Assembly: GCF_013177735.1 (NCBI RefSeq)
Contig: NZ_WOEZ01000027.1
Coordinates: 50,143 to 114,142, forward strand
DNA: 64,000 nt
DNA from: Paraburkholderia elongata
GTDB lineage: Bacteria > Pseudomonadota > Gammaproteobacteria > Burkholderiales > Burkholderiaceae
Reading direction: 5' to 3'
How positions within the stretch are numbered: position 1 is the first letter of the stretch; each line of letters starts with the position of its first letter. Below, piece after piece: positions 1 to 7,692 of this stretch. The notes under the pieces were generated by a model, which saw only the letters and a list, made by a program, of their open reading frames with translations, was not told the DNA's origin and did no database searches. Position numbers and translations under genes: made by a program.

Positions 1-777
1 GCGACCGGTCAGGACGGCATCGTATTGCACACCGCGGACGGCGGGGCAACGTGGACCAGGCAGCTCGACGGCCGGTCGGCGGCCGCCTCGATGTTGGCCT
101 ATTACCAGAAGCAGGACCAGTCGAACCCGAAGGTCGCAGCCGGACTCGAGGAAGCGCGGCGCTTTGTCAACGACGGCCCGGGGCGGCCATTTCTATCGGT
201 CTGGTTCGATAACGAACGCACGGGCTTCATCATCGGTTCATTCAACATCATCTTCAAAACCGAGGATGGCGGGGTCAGTTGGACACCGTGGTTCGACCAC
301 ACCGAAAACGAACAGGACGCTCTGAACCTGCATGCGATACGCAGAATCGGCAATGCGTTGTACGTGGTCGGCGAACAGGGGCTGGTCATGCGCCTCGACG
401 AGACCTCACAACAGTTCGTCAAGGTTCCGGTGCCGTACAAGGGCAGCTTTTTCGGCATTTTCGGCACGCCTGAAAACCTGATTCTCTACGGCCTGCGTGG
501 CAATGCGTTGCGCAGCGCGGACGGCGGGCAGACCTGGACCAAGGTCGGCATTCCCGGCGAAGCGAGTCTGCTCGGCGGTGCGCGCCTGGCCGACGGGCGG
601 CTCGCGCTGTTCAGCCAGGATGGACGCGTGCTGATCAGCACGGACGGCGGCGCCAGCTTCAGTGCGGCGAATGCGGCGGGTCAACCCTGGTCGCTCTGGG
701 ACGGCACGAGCCTCGCTCGCGGCGGCATTGTGGTGGTGGGCGCCGGCGGCGTAAAAAACATCGCGGTACTCAAGTGA
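1..777 (+). CDS. YCF48/BNR-repeat protein, 5' end outside window
   Basis: The frame is open from the first base, so the gene begins upstream; 258 residues are visible and end at TGA 775-777. Four Asp-box/BNR-like motifs recur (TADGGATW near residue 11, TEDGGVSW near 87, SADGGQTW near 170, STDGGASF near 215), the hallmark of YCF48-type beta-propellers related to photosystem II assembly factor HCF136. In proteobacteria such proteins commonly sit next to RND/MMPL transporters and outer-membrane DUF1302/DUF1329 proteins in clusters for hydrophobic substrates. The next gene starts 21 bases downstream and is such a transporter, so an envelope role with it is likely. Location (probably periplasmic) is inferred because the N-terminus and any signal peptide are missing. 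Confidence 0.75.
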   Translation, partial: ATGQDGIVLHTADGGATWTRQLDGRSAAASMLAYYQKQDQSNPKVAAGLEEARRFVNDGPGRPFLSVWFDNERTGFIIGSFNIIFKTEDGGVSWTPWFDHTENEQDALNLHAIRRIGNALYVVGEQGLVMRLDETSQQFVKVPVPYKGSFFGIFGTPENLILYGLRGNALRSADGGQTWTKVGIPGEASLLGGARLADGRLALFSQDGRVLISTDGGASFSAANAAGQPWSLWDGTSLARGGIVVVGAGGVKNIAVLK

Positions 778-798
778 TTGCGGGATAGGGAGCACAAG

Positions 799-3267
799 AT
801 GGCCGGTAAGAGCAATGAGCAGATCAGTTCGATGCCCGTGGTTCGGGAGCGCAGCGCGTTCGACTCGAATTCCGGCAATGCGCTGGAGCGACTGGTTTTC
901 AATCATCGACTTGTCCTGATCCTGCTGTGCGCGGTGCTGTCGGTCTTTTTCGGCATCAAGGTGGCGATCGGGCTGCAGATCAACGCCAGTTTCGAAAAGA
1001 TGATTCCGCAGTCGAACGCGTACATCCGCAACTACCTGGCGAACAAGGGCGACCTGAAGGGGCTCGGCAACAGCTTGCGGATCGTGGTCGAGAACACGCA
1101 GGGCAACATTTACGATCCCGCGTATCTGGAAGCGCTGAGAAAGATCAACGATGCGGTGTTCCTCATGCCCGGTGTCGACCGGCCGTGGGTCAAATCGATC
1201 TGGATGCCGGCGGTGCGCTGGAATATCGTGACCGAGAAAGGCTACGCGGGTGGCCCGGTCATGCCGTCGACGTACAACGGCTCGCCCGCGGCGATCGACG
1301 CGTTGCGAACCAATATCGCGCGCGCGGGCATCACCGGTTCGCTGGTCGCCAACGATCTGAAGTCGAGCATGATCGTGGTGCCGCTGCTCGAACGCGACGC
1401 GGCGGGCAATCCGATCAACTATGGCCACTTCTCGCATCTGCTCGACGACATGGTGCGCACGCAGCAGCACGGCAACATTCGCATCCATGTGGTCGGCTTC
1501 GCCAAACTGATCGGTGACCTGATCGACGGCCTGAAGCAGGTGATGACGTATTTCGGTATTGCGGCGACCATCGCGCTCGGCGTGATTTTCTTTTATACGC
1601 GCTGTCCGCGCAGCACGTTTCTGGTGGTCGCATGTTCGCTGGTCGCGGTCCTGTGGCAACTCGGCATCGTCACGGCGCTGGGTCTCGTCATCGACCCGTA
1701 TTCGGTTCTGGTGCCGTTCCTGGTATTCGCCATCGGCGTGTCGCATGGCGCGCAGAAAATGAACGGCATCCTGCAGGACGTGGGGCGTGGCACACATAAG
1801 TACGTGGCGGCGCGCTACACCTTCCGCAGGCTCTTTCTCGCGGGTCTCACCGCGCTCATGGCCGACATGGTGGGCTTCGCTGTCCTGACGATCATCGATA
1901 TCCCGGTCATCAAGGATCTGGCGCTGACAGCCAGCATCGGCGTGGGCGTGCTGGTCTTCACCAATCTGCTGCTACTGCCGGTACTGCTGTCGTATGTCGG
2001 CGTGAGTCCTGCCGCCGCGCAGCGCACGCTGATTGAAGAGGCCGCCGAAGCGGGCAGCCGCTCGCGCGTCGCGAGCCTGTGGGACTGGCTGGATCGTTTC
2101 ACCGAACGGCGCTGGGCGTCGGGAGCGATCGTCGTGACCTTGCTGCTGGCGGTGGCCGGTTTTGCGGTCAGCCAGCGTCTGCAGATCGGCGATCTCGATG
2201 CGGGGGCGCCCGAATTGCGGGCGGACTCGGTCTACAACCGTGACAATGCCTTCATCAACGCGCACTATGGCCTGTCGAGCGACATGTTCGTGGTGATCGG
2301 CAAATCGTCACTGCCCAATTGCGACGCGGATCATTATCAGATGCTGGCCGATGTCGATCGCCTCGAGATCGCATTGCAGAACCTGAGCGGCGTGCAGACC
2401 ACGAGTTCGGCCGCGTCCCTCACCCGGCTCGTTACGTCCGGCGCTTACGAAGGCTATCCGAAGTGGTTCACGATCAATCGCACGCCGTCGATCCTGAATC
2501 GCTCGCTCTTCCAGGTTTTACTTGATCGTCCCGATCTGATCAGCGCGGCCTGCAACACGATGCCGATCATCGCTTACCTGACCGATCATAAGGCGGCCAC
2601 GCTGAACCGCGTGCTCGACGCGGCGCAACGTTTCGCGGATGCGCACAAGGATCCGAACCATCAATTTCTTCTGGCCGCGGGATCGGCAGGTATCGATGCC
2701 GCGACCAATATCGTCGTCAAGGAAGCGAATGAGCGCATGTTGCTGCTGGTCTACGCGGCCGTTGTCCTGCTCTGCCTGATCACGTTCCGTAGCTGGCGCG
2801 CCGCGGTCGTCGCACTGGTGCCGCTCGTCATCACATCGGTGTTATGCCAGGCGTTGATGGTGATGCTGGGCATCGGCGTGAAGGTGGCGACCTTGCCTGT
2901 GATCGCCCTTGGCGTGGGCATCGGTGTCGATTACGCGCTCTATCTGCTGTCCGTGCAGCTCAACTATCAGCGCGCCGGCTTGCCGCTGCGGGACGCCTAC
3001 CGTCGAGCGGTCCAGTTCACCGGCAAGGTGGTGGCGCTGGTGGGCGTCACGCTGGCCGCGGGGGTCGTCACGTGGGCATGGTCGCCGATCAAGTTTCAGG
3101 CCGACATGGGCATTCTGCTGACTTTCATGTTCGTCACAAACATGATCGGCGCGCTGATTCTGATCCCGTCGCTGTCTCACTTTCTGTTGCGCAATGTGTC
3201 GTCCAGACCTGGGCACGCGGCGTTACGCAGCGCGATTGCACTCGTCGAGAATTCGAAAGGCGCGTGA
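799..3267 (+). CDS. RND/MMPL-family membrane transporter
   Basis: 822 residues. The ATG at 799 is preceded by AGGGAG at 787-792 and is preferred to an in-frame TTG at 778. The layout is that of an RND/MMPL protein with two similar halves: one membrane segment near residues 36-58, a large extracytoplasmic domain, a block of membrane helices (about 240-410), then a second single helix near 455, a second extracytoplasmic loop and a terminal helix block (about 650-815). Members move lipids, steroids or other hydrophobic molecules, or act as sterol-sensing-like proteins. The partner YCF48 protein upstream supports a substrate-handling envelope complex. Direction of transport and substrate cannot be read from the sequence. 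Confidence 0.87.
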   Translation: MAGKSNEQISSMPVVRERSAFDSNSGNALERLVFNHRLVLILLCAVLSVFFGIKVAIGLQINASFEKMIPQSNAYIRNYLANKGDLKGLGNSLRIVVENTQGNIYDPAYLEALRKINDAVFLMPGVDRPWVKSIWMPAVRWNIVTEKGYAGGPVMPSTYNGSPAAIDALRTNIARAGITGSLVANDLKSSMIVVPLLERDAAGNPINYGHFSHLLDDMVRTQQHGNIRIHVVGFAKLIGDLIDGLKQVMTYFGIAATIALGVIFFYTRCPRSTFLVVACSLVAVLWQLGIVTALGLVIDPYSVLVPFLVFAIGVSHGAQKMNGILQDVGRGTHKYVAARYTFRRLFLAGLTALMADMVGFAVLTIIDIPVIKDLALTASIGVGVLVFTNLLLLPVLLSYVGVSPAAAQRTLIEEAAEAGSRSRVASLWDWLDRFTERRWASGAIVVTLLLAVAGFAVSQRLQIGDLDAGAPELRADSVYNRDNAFINAHYGLSSDMFVVIGKSSLPNCDADHYQMLADVDRLEIALQNLSGVQTTSSAASLTRLVTSGAYEGYPKWFTINRTPSILNRSLFQVLLDRPDLISAACNTMPIIAYLTDHKAATLNRVLDAAQRFADAHKDPNHQFLLAAGSAGIDAATNIVVKEANERMLLLVYAAVVLLCLITFRSWRAAVVALVPLVITSVLCQALMVMLGIGVKVATLPVIALGVGIGVDYALYLLSVQLNYQRAGLPLRDAYRRAVQFTGKVVALVGVTLAAGVVTWAWSPIKFQADMGILLTFMFVTNMIGALILIPSLSHFLLRNVSSRPGHAALRSAIALVENSKGA

Positions 3268-3350
3268 TGACCTGGCTGAGTGAGCGCAATAGGCGCGTAA
3301 GCAGGGCGCGTAAAAAGCGGGCGCCGGCCACGCTGCGGCGCTGACTGTGG

Positions 3351-4145
3351 CTAGAGCACCGACATCGGGAAGCTCAGGATCTCCGAGACACCGCCGTCGA
3401 CCATCAGCATTTGGCCGTTCATATAGGAACTGGCGTCGGAGGCGAGGAATACGGCGGCGCCGCCGAGTTCTTCAGGGCGCCCCCAGCGTCCGACGGAAAT
3501 GTGCGAACGGACGATCTCTTTCATTTGCGCATTCGACGTGACCGGCTCGGCCATATCGGTCATGAAATAGCCTGGACAAATGCCGTTGCAGCGGATTCCG
3601 TAGCGCCCCAGTTCGGCGCCGAGCGACTTGGTGAGACCTGCCACTGCGTGCTTGCTCGCTACATAGGCCTGCAGCTTTTCGCGCCCGAGTACGGAAACGT
3701 ACGAGCCGACATTGATGATGCGGCCGTGTCCGCGTTCGATCATCGGCGGGGAAGCTTGTTGCGCGAGCAGGTACGCCGCGGTGACGTTGGTGTCCATGGT
3801 GCGGCGCCACATCTGCGGCGTCGATTTCAGGAAATCGCTCCACTCGCAGATACCGGCGTTGTTCAGCAGAATGTCGATCCTTCCGTGACGCGCGAGAACG
3901 TTCTGCACGGCGGCCTCGATGGCGGCCTGATCGGTGAGATCGAATGGCTCGACATCGATCGCGCCGCCGCTACCGCCGCTGACCGCACGAATGGACGCAG
4001 CGGCAGCGTCGAGACTGGCACGCGAGCGGGCGGCGAGCACCACCGTCGCGCCGGCGCACGCAAGCGCGCTGGCCATCGCCAGCCCGAGGCCGCGTGAGGC
4101 GCCCGTGACGAGCGCAACCTGACCATCGAGAGAGAACATTTTCAT
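3351..4145 (-). CDS. SDR-family NAD(P)-dependent oxidoreductase
   Basis: 264 residues, classical short-chain dehydrogenase. Cofactor motif TGASRGLG at residues 14-21, NNAG at 95-98, catalytic Ser148, Tyr161 and Lys165 (YVASK), then PGYFMTDM and a C-terminal MVDGG typical of 3-oxoacyl reductase or gluconate dehydrogenase-like SDRs. A second ATG at codon 3 is also possible. It diverges from etfBA and has the GAACGATGTTC palindrome 84 bases upstream, which places it in the same regulon as the operons on the other strand. The likely role is oxidation of a hydroxy intermediate, either a ring alcohol or a hydroxyacyl-CoA. The substrate is unknown. Confidence 0.9.
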   Translation of the reverse strand: MKMFSLDGQVALVTGASRGLGLAMASALACAGATVVLAARSRASLDAAAASIRAVSGGSGGAIDVEPFDLTDQAAIEAAVQNVLARHGRIDILLNNAGICEWSDFLKSTPQMWRRTMDTNVTAAYLLAQQASPPMIERGHGRIINVGSYVSVLGREKLQAYVASKHAVAGLTKSLGAELGRYGIRCNGICPGYFMTDMAEPVTSNAQMKEIVRSHISVGRWGRPEELGGAAVFLASDASSYMNGQMLMVDGGVSEILSFPMSVL

Positions 4146-4228
4146 GGACGAGTTTTCAACGGGAGCCGCTGCCGACGATCCTGCGACAGAGCACGCAGTC
4201 AGTCGATCCGCGGAGAATTTTAAAATGC

Positions 4229-4239
4229 GAACGATGTTC
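4229..4239. promoter_or_regulatory. Palindromic operator GAACGATGTTC
   Basis: Perfect GAAC-N3-GTTC dyad in an AT-rich stretch, 84 bases before the minus-strand SDR start. It is one of a family of similar sites in promoter gaps through the island, so it is probably the binding site of the island's regulator. Confidence 0.65.
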
Positions 4240-4346
4240 TAAATTATGGATATATTCTGACGGCCGTGAAATGGGGTATACGCGGGGCAGGGTCCGGAAA
4301 GGCCACGTTCGAAACAGCAGGCCGCCGATCATCCGGCCCGCAACCG

Positions 4347-4440
4347 CTAGCCGTGCCGGACCAGGATCTTGCGGAAATGGCGCTGGCTTTCGAGGTGACG
4401 CAGCGCATCCGGCACGTTGGAGTCGTTGACAGCAGCAAAA
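4347..4440 (-). pseudogene. 3' remnant of a zinc-type (MDR) alcohol dehydrogenase
   Basis: On the minus strand about 31 codons stay open and end in TAG at 4349-4347. They read as the typical C-terminus of a medium-chain dehydrogenase/quinone reductase: a segment VPDALRHLESQRHFRKILV followed by RHG and stop. No upstream part of such a gene exists here; the reading frame runs into the etfB promoter. I interpret it as the tail of a gene removed by deletion when the etf promoter region was assembled. Identification rests on recalled family resemblance over a short stretch. Confidence 0.5.
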
Positions 4441-4458
4441 TAACAGGTTCAGAATATA

Positions 4459-4469
4459 GAACATTGTTC
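4459..4469. promoter_or_regulatory. Palindromic operator GAACATTGTTC before etfB
   Basis: Perfect GAAC-N3-GTTC dyad only 22 bases before the etfB TTG start, so a bound protein would overlap the transcription start or leader and should repress. Same motif as at 4229-4239. Confidence 0.65.
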
Positions 4470-4491
4470 ACAAACGCGTCTGGAGCGTCAA

Positions 4492-5241
4492 TTGAAAATA
4501 CTGGTCGCAGTAAAGCGTGTGATCGACTACAACGTGAAGCCCCGGGTCAAATCCGACGGCTCCGGCGTCGATCTTGCCAACGTCAAGATGGCCATGAATC
4601 CGTTCGATGAAATCGCGGTGGAGGAGGCGGTACGGCTAAAGGAAGCAGGGGTCGCCACCGAGATCGTGGTGATTTCCGCTGGCACCGCGCAGTCGCAGGA
4701 AGTCTTGCGCACCGCTCTTGCCATGGGCGCCGACCGGGCGATCCTGATCGAGACCGCAACCGAGCTGCAGCCGCTGGCGGTCGCGAAGCTCATGGCAGCG
4801 ATCGTCGAGCGTGAAGCGCCGCAACTGGTGCTGCTCGGCAAGCAGGCCATCGATAACGATGCCGGCCAGACGGGTCAGAAACTCGCTGGCCTGCTCGGCT
4901 GGCCGCAAGCGACATTCGCCTTCAAGACCGAAGTCGCCGACGGTGTGCTGACCGTGACGCGTGAAATCGACGGTGGGCTTGAACGCGTCGCGCTCGATCT
5001 GCCCGCAGTGGTAACGACAGATCTGCGTCTGAACAGTCCGCGCTATGTGACGCTGCCCAACATCATGAAAGCGAAAAAGAAACCGCTCGATACACTGACG
5101 CCTGAAGTACTCGGTGTCGATGTCACGCCACGTCTTACGGTACTGGAAGTGACCGAGCCACCGGCGCGCAAGAGCGGAATGATGGTGCCCGACGTTCAGA
5201 CGCTGATCGAAAAACTGCGCAACGAAGCCAAGGTGATCTGA
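4492..5241 (+). CDS. etfB: Electron transfer flavoprotein beta subunit
   Basis: 249 residues. ETF beta binds AMP and, with ETF alpha, takes electrons from acyl-CoA dehydrogenases and passes them to ETF-quinone oxidoreductase. The start is TTG at 4492, fixed by GGAG at 4482-4485 and by the conserved N-terminus [20 protein letters not shown]. The block [17 protein letters not shown] and the recognition-loop segment [15 protein letters not shown] (near residues 184-198), which contacts partner dehydrogenases, are intact. etfA follows after 2 bases. Being inside the catabolic island, with an operator directly upstream, this is probably a pathway-specific ETF rather than the housekeeping copy. Confidence 0.95.
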   Translation: MKILVAVKRVIDYNVKPRVKSDGSGVDLANVKMAMNPFDEIAVEEAVRLKEAGVATEIVVISAGTAQSQEVLRTALAMGADRAILIETATELQPLAVAKLMAAIVEREAPQLVLLGKQAIDNDAGQTGQKLAGLLGWPQATFAFKTEVADGVLTVTREIDGGLERVALDLPAVVTTDLRLNSPRYVTLPNIMKAKKKPLDTLTPEVLGVDVTPRLTVLEVTEPPARKSGMMVPDVQTLIEKLRNEAKVI

Positions 5242-5243
5242 TC

Positions 5244-6173
5244 ATGTCCATCCTTGTTATTGCTGAACACGACAATGCGACGCTCCATCGCGCGACGCTC
5301 AACGCCGTCACTGCCGCGATGCAGATCGGCGGCGAGGTTCATTTGCTGGTAGCCGGTCATGAAGCGGCGGGAGCGGTGGCCGATGCAGCGAAAGTCAGCG
5401 GAGTAAGCAAGGTATTGCACGTAGACGCCGCCGCCTACGCGCATCCGCTCCCCGAAAATCTCGCGTTGCTGGTGCTGTCGCTGGCTCACCCGTACAGCCA
5501 TGTGATTGCAGCAGCGACGGCTGTCGGCAAGAACTTCATGCCGCGCGTCGCTGCGTTACTCGACTGTGCACAAATTTCCGAAGTCGTCGCCATCAAGGGC
5601 GCCGATACGTTTGTGAGGCCGATCTACGCCGGCAATGCGCTCGCCTCTGTCAGGTCCGCCGATCCGCTGAAGGTGCTGACGGTTCGCACGACAGCCTTCG
5701 ACGCCGCACCATTGCAGGGCAACGCACCGGTCGAGTTGGCGCCGGCTGCGCCAGCCTATGTGCGGACACGTTTCGTCGACCAGCAACTGACGAAATCGAG
5801 CCGACCGGAACTGGCGGCCGCCAACATCGTGGTGTCAGGCGGCCGTGGGATGCAGAATGGCGACAACTTCAGATTGCTCGACGCGCTCGCCGACAAACTC
5901 GGCGCGGCAGTCGGCGCATCGCGCGCCGCGGTGGACGCAGGATTCGCGCCGAACGACTATCAGGTCGGGCAAACGGGCAAGATCGTCGCGCCGCAGCTTT
6001 ACATTGCCGTAGGCATTTCAGGCGCGATTCAGCATCTGGCCGGGATGAAAGATTCGAAGATCATCGTCGCGATCAACAAGGACAGCGAGGCGCCGATTTT
6101 CCAGGTTGCCGACTATGGTCTCGCCGCCGATCTTTTTGAGGCCGTACCGGCGCTTACCGCGGCGCTGGACTGA
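5244..6173 (+). CDS. etfA: Electron transfer flavoprotein alpha subunit
   Basis: 309 residues, full length for ETF alpha. The C-terminal FAD-binding domain is recognisable: [11 protein letters not shown] near residue 195, then [20 protein letters not shown] (the phosphate and adenine-binding region) and [11 protein letters not shown] followed by [10 protein letters not shown]. It forms the FAD-carrying half of the ETF heterodimer with the preceding gene; the ATG lies 2 bases after the etfB stop, so the two are co-translated. Electron donors are probably the acyl-CoA dehydrogenases at 15984-18316 and the acceptor the ETF-QO at 53999-55666. Confidence 0.95.
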   Translation: MSILVIAEHDNATLHRATLNAVTAAMQIGGEVHLLVAGHEAAGAVADAAKVSGVSKVLHVDAAAYAHPLPENLALLVLSLAHPYSHVIAAATAVGKNFMPRVAALLDCAQISEVVAIKGADTFVRPIYAGNALASVRSADPLKVLTVRTTAFDAAPLQGNAPVELAPAAPAYVRTRFVDQQLTKSSRPELAAANIVVSGGRGMQNGDNFRLLDALADKLGAAVGASRAAVDAGFAPNDYQVGQTGKIVAPQLYIAVGISGAIQHLAGMKDSKIIVAINKDSEAPIFQVADYGLAADLFEAVPALTAALD

Positions 6174-6218
6174 CGTTGGACCGGATTGACAAGGTTCTCC
6201 CCGTCAGCCTAGTATTTT

Positions 6219-6229
6219 GAACGGCGTTC
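6219..6229. promoter_or_regulatory. Palindromic operator GAACGGCGTTC before the Rieske operon
   Basis: Perfect GAAC-N3-GTTC dyad within an AT-rich segment (TTTTGAAC...GTTCATATAT), 103 bases before the Rieske ATG and 46 bases after the etfA stop. It marks a separate promoter for the long operon that follows. Confidence 0.65.
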
Positions 6230-6331
6230 ATATATACCGACCGGTGCGCCACATAGCCTCCATGGGCGGTGAGCCGGCAAGAAGAAACCAGAATCGGCAT
6301 GCGAGCCGGCGAAACCATGAAGGAGATATCA

Positions 6332-7690
6332 ATGCGTGACACGAATTCCGGTTCGGGTGAGCATCCCGTCCGCCTCGATTTTGTGCCCAAGGATAGCTAC
6401 CTGTCGAAGCAGTTCCTCGACCAGGAAACGCGCAACCTGTGGCCGCGCGTGTGGCAGGTGGCGTGCCGGCTCGAGGAGATTCCCGGGGTAGGCGACTACG
6501 TCACGTTCGATGTGATCGGTGAGTCGATCATCGTGGTGCGCACGGCGGCCGACCGGATCAAGGCCTATTACAACGTTTGCCAGCATCGTGGCCGGCGTTT
6601 GACGAATGGCTGCGGCAAGGCGGCGAAGTTTCATTGCAACTTCCACGGCTGGCAGTGGAATCTTGACGGCAGCATCGCGCGCGTGCTCGATCGCAGCGAT
6701 TGGGAAGGCTGCCCCGACATGACCGACGGCGATCTGCGGCTTCAGGAAGTACGGGTGGACACGTGGGGGGGATTCGTGTTCATCAACATGGATGACAACG
6801 CGGAGCCGCTCGCAAAGTTTCTCGAACCGGTACCCGAAATCACGAACAGCTTCGAGTTCGAAAAGATGCGCTACCGCTGGTACAAGTCGATCCGGCTGCC
6901 GTGCAACTGGAAGGTCGCGCTGGAGGCCTTCAACGAGGGCTATCACGTCTCGGCCACGCACCCGCAACTGCTCGATGTCGCCGGCGACGATGTGACTCGC
7001 AGCTTCGCCTATGGACGCCACGGCATGTTCGGCTACGCGACGGCCACGCGTTTTATCGGCGCCCCCTCGCCGCGTACCGGCAAGCCGATGCCCGAAGACG
7101 TGCGGCAAGGCCTGGTCAATTTCTTCAAGGTGATGGAAGACACGCTGAAGGCCATCAACTCGGCGCGAGACTACGAAGCTTCCAAACGTCTGCTGACCGA
7201 GATGGCGCCGAGCGGCAACCAGTTCGAAGTGCTGGCGAAGGCCATGGAATTCCAGCGCGAAGCGGCTGTTGCCGAAGGTGCGGGCTGGCCTGACATCTCG
7301 TTCGAACAGATGGGGCGCGCGGGCGCCGACTGGCACGTGTTCCCGAACCTGATTTTCCTGCCTTACCCGGACGGTGCGCTGTTCTACCGTGCGCGGCCCG
7401 ACGGCGACAATCCGGATTCCTGCATTTACGACATCTGGTCGCTGGTCCGCTATGCGCCGGGTGCGGAGCCGCCGCTCAAGCGCGAGCTCTATCACGGCGT
7501 CGACGACTGGAAGCAGAACGCGCTGGAGAATTTCGGTCTGATCCTGTGGCAGGACTTCCAGAACATGACGAACGTGCAGCAGGGCATGAAATCGCGCGGT
7601 TTCAAGGGGGCACGTACGAACCCGCTGCAGGAGACATCGGTGTCTAATTTCCACCGCGCGCTGCGGGAATTCATTGCGCAGGGGGATTGA
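6332..7690 (+). CDS. Rieske non-heme iron oxygenase, alpha subunit
   Basis: 452 residues. The ATG at 6332 is chosen because AGGAG lies at 6321-6325; upstream in-frame starts have none. The Rieske [2Fe-2S] ligands are Cys83, His85 (CQHRGRRL), Cys102 and His105 (CNFHGWQWN). The catalytic iron site has His205 and His210 in NEGYHVSATH and a distal Asp in WQDFQNMTN. It resembles ring-hydroxylating oxygenase large subunits of the alpha-only type; no beta subunit or dedicated reductase is adjacent. Electrons may come from the ferredoxin and reductase at 19840-21446. It heads the long operon and probably hydroxylates or dihydroxylates the ring substrate. Confidence 0.92.
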   Translation: MRDTNSGSGEHPVRLDFVPKDSYLSKQFLDQETRNLWPRVWQVACRLEEIPGVGDYVTFDVIGESIIVVRTAADRIKAYYNVCQHRGRRLTNGCGKAAKFHCNFHGWQWNLDGSIARVLDRSDWEGCPDMTDGDLRLQEVRVDTWGGFVFINMDDNAEPLAKFLEPVPEITNSFEFEKMRYRWYKSIRLPCNWKVALEAFNEGYHVSATHPQLLDVAGDDVTRSFAYGRHGMFGYATATRFIGAPSPRTGKPMPEDVRQGLVNFFKVMEDTLKAINSARDYEASKRLLTEMAPSGNQFEVLAKAMEFQREAAVAEGAGWPDISFEQMGRAGADWHVFPNLIFLPYPDGALFYRARPDGDNPDSCIYDIWSLVRYAPGAEPPLKRELYHGVDDWKQNALENFGLILWQDFQNMTNVQQGMKSRGFKGARTNPLQETSVSNFHRALREFIAQGD

Positions 7691-7692
7691 AC

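Larger units (their letters stand above)
4146..4491. other. Divergent control region between SDR and etfB
   Basis: This 346-base gap holds two copies of the GAAC-N3-GTTC palindrome, one near each gene, and between them a 3' gene remnant (4347-4440). The sequence around each palindrome is AT-rich compared with the coding DNA. I see no other gene. Confidence 0.6.

Noticed and set aside
406..1797. 463-codon open frame on the minus strand
   Set aside because: It lies opposite the YCF48 and RND genes, is full of His, Arg and Gln as expected for a GC-rich shadow frame, and has no recognisable domain.
3267..3344. 25-codon ORF overlapping the RND stop as ATGA
   Set aside because: Arg/Lys-rich and ending in an intergenic gap with no downstream plus-strand gene to couple, so probably chance, unlike the ORF at 24654.
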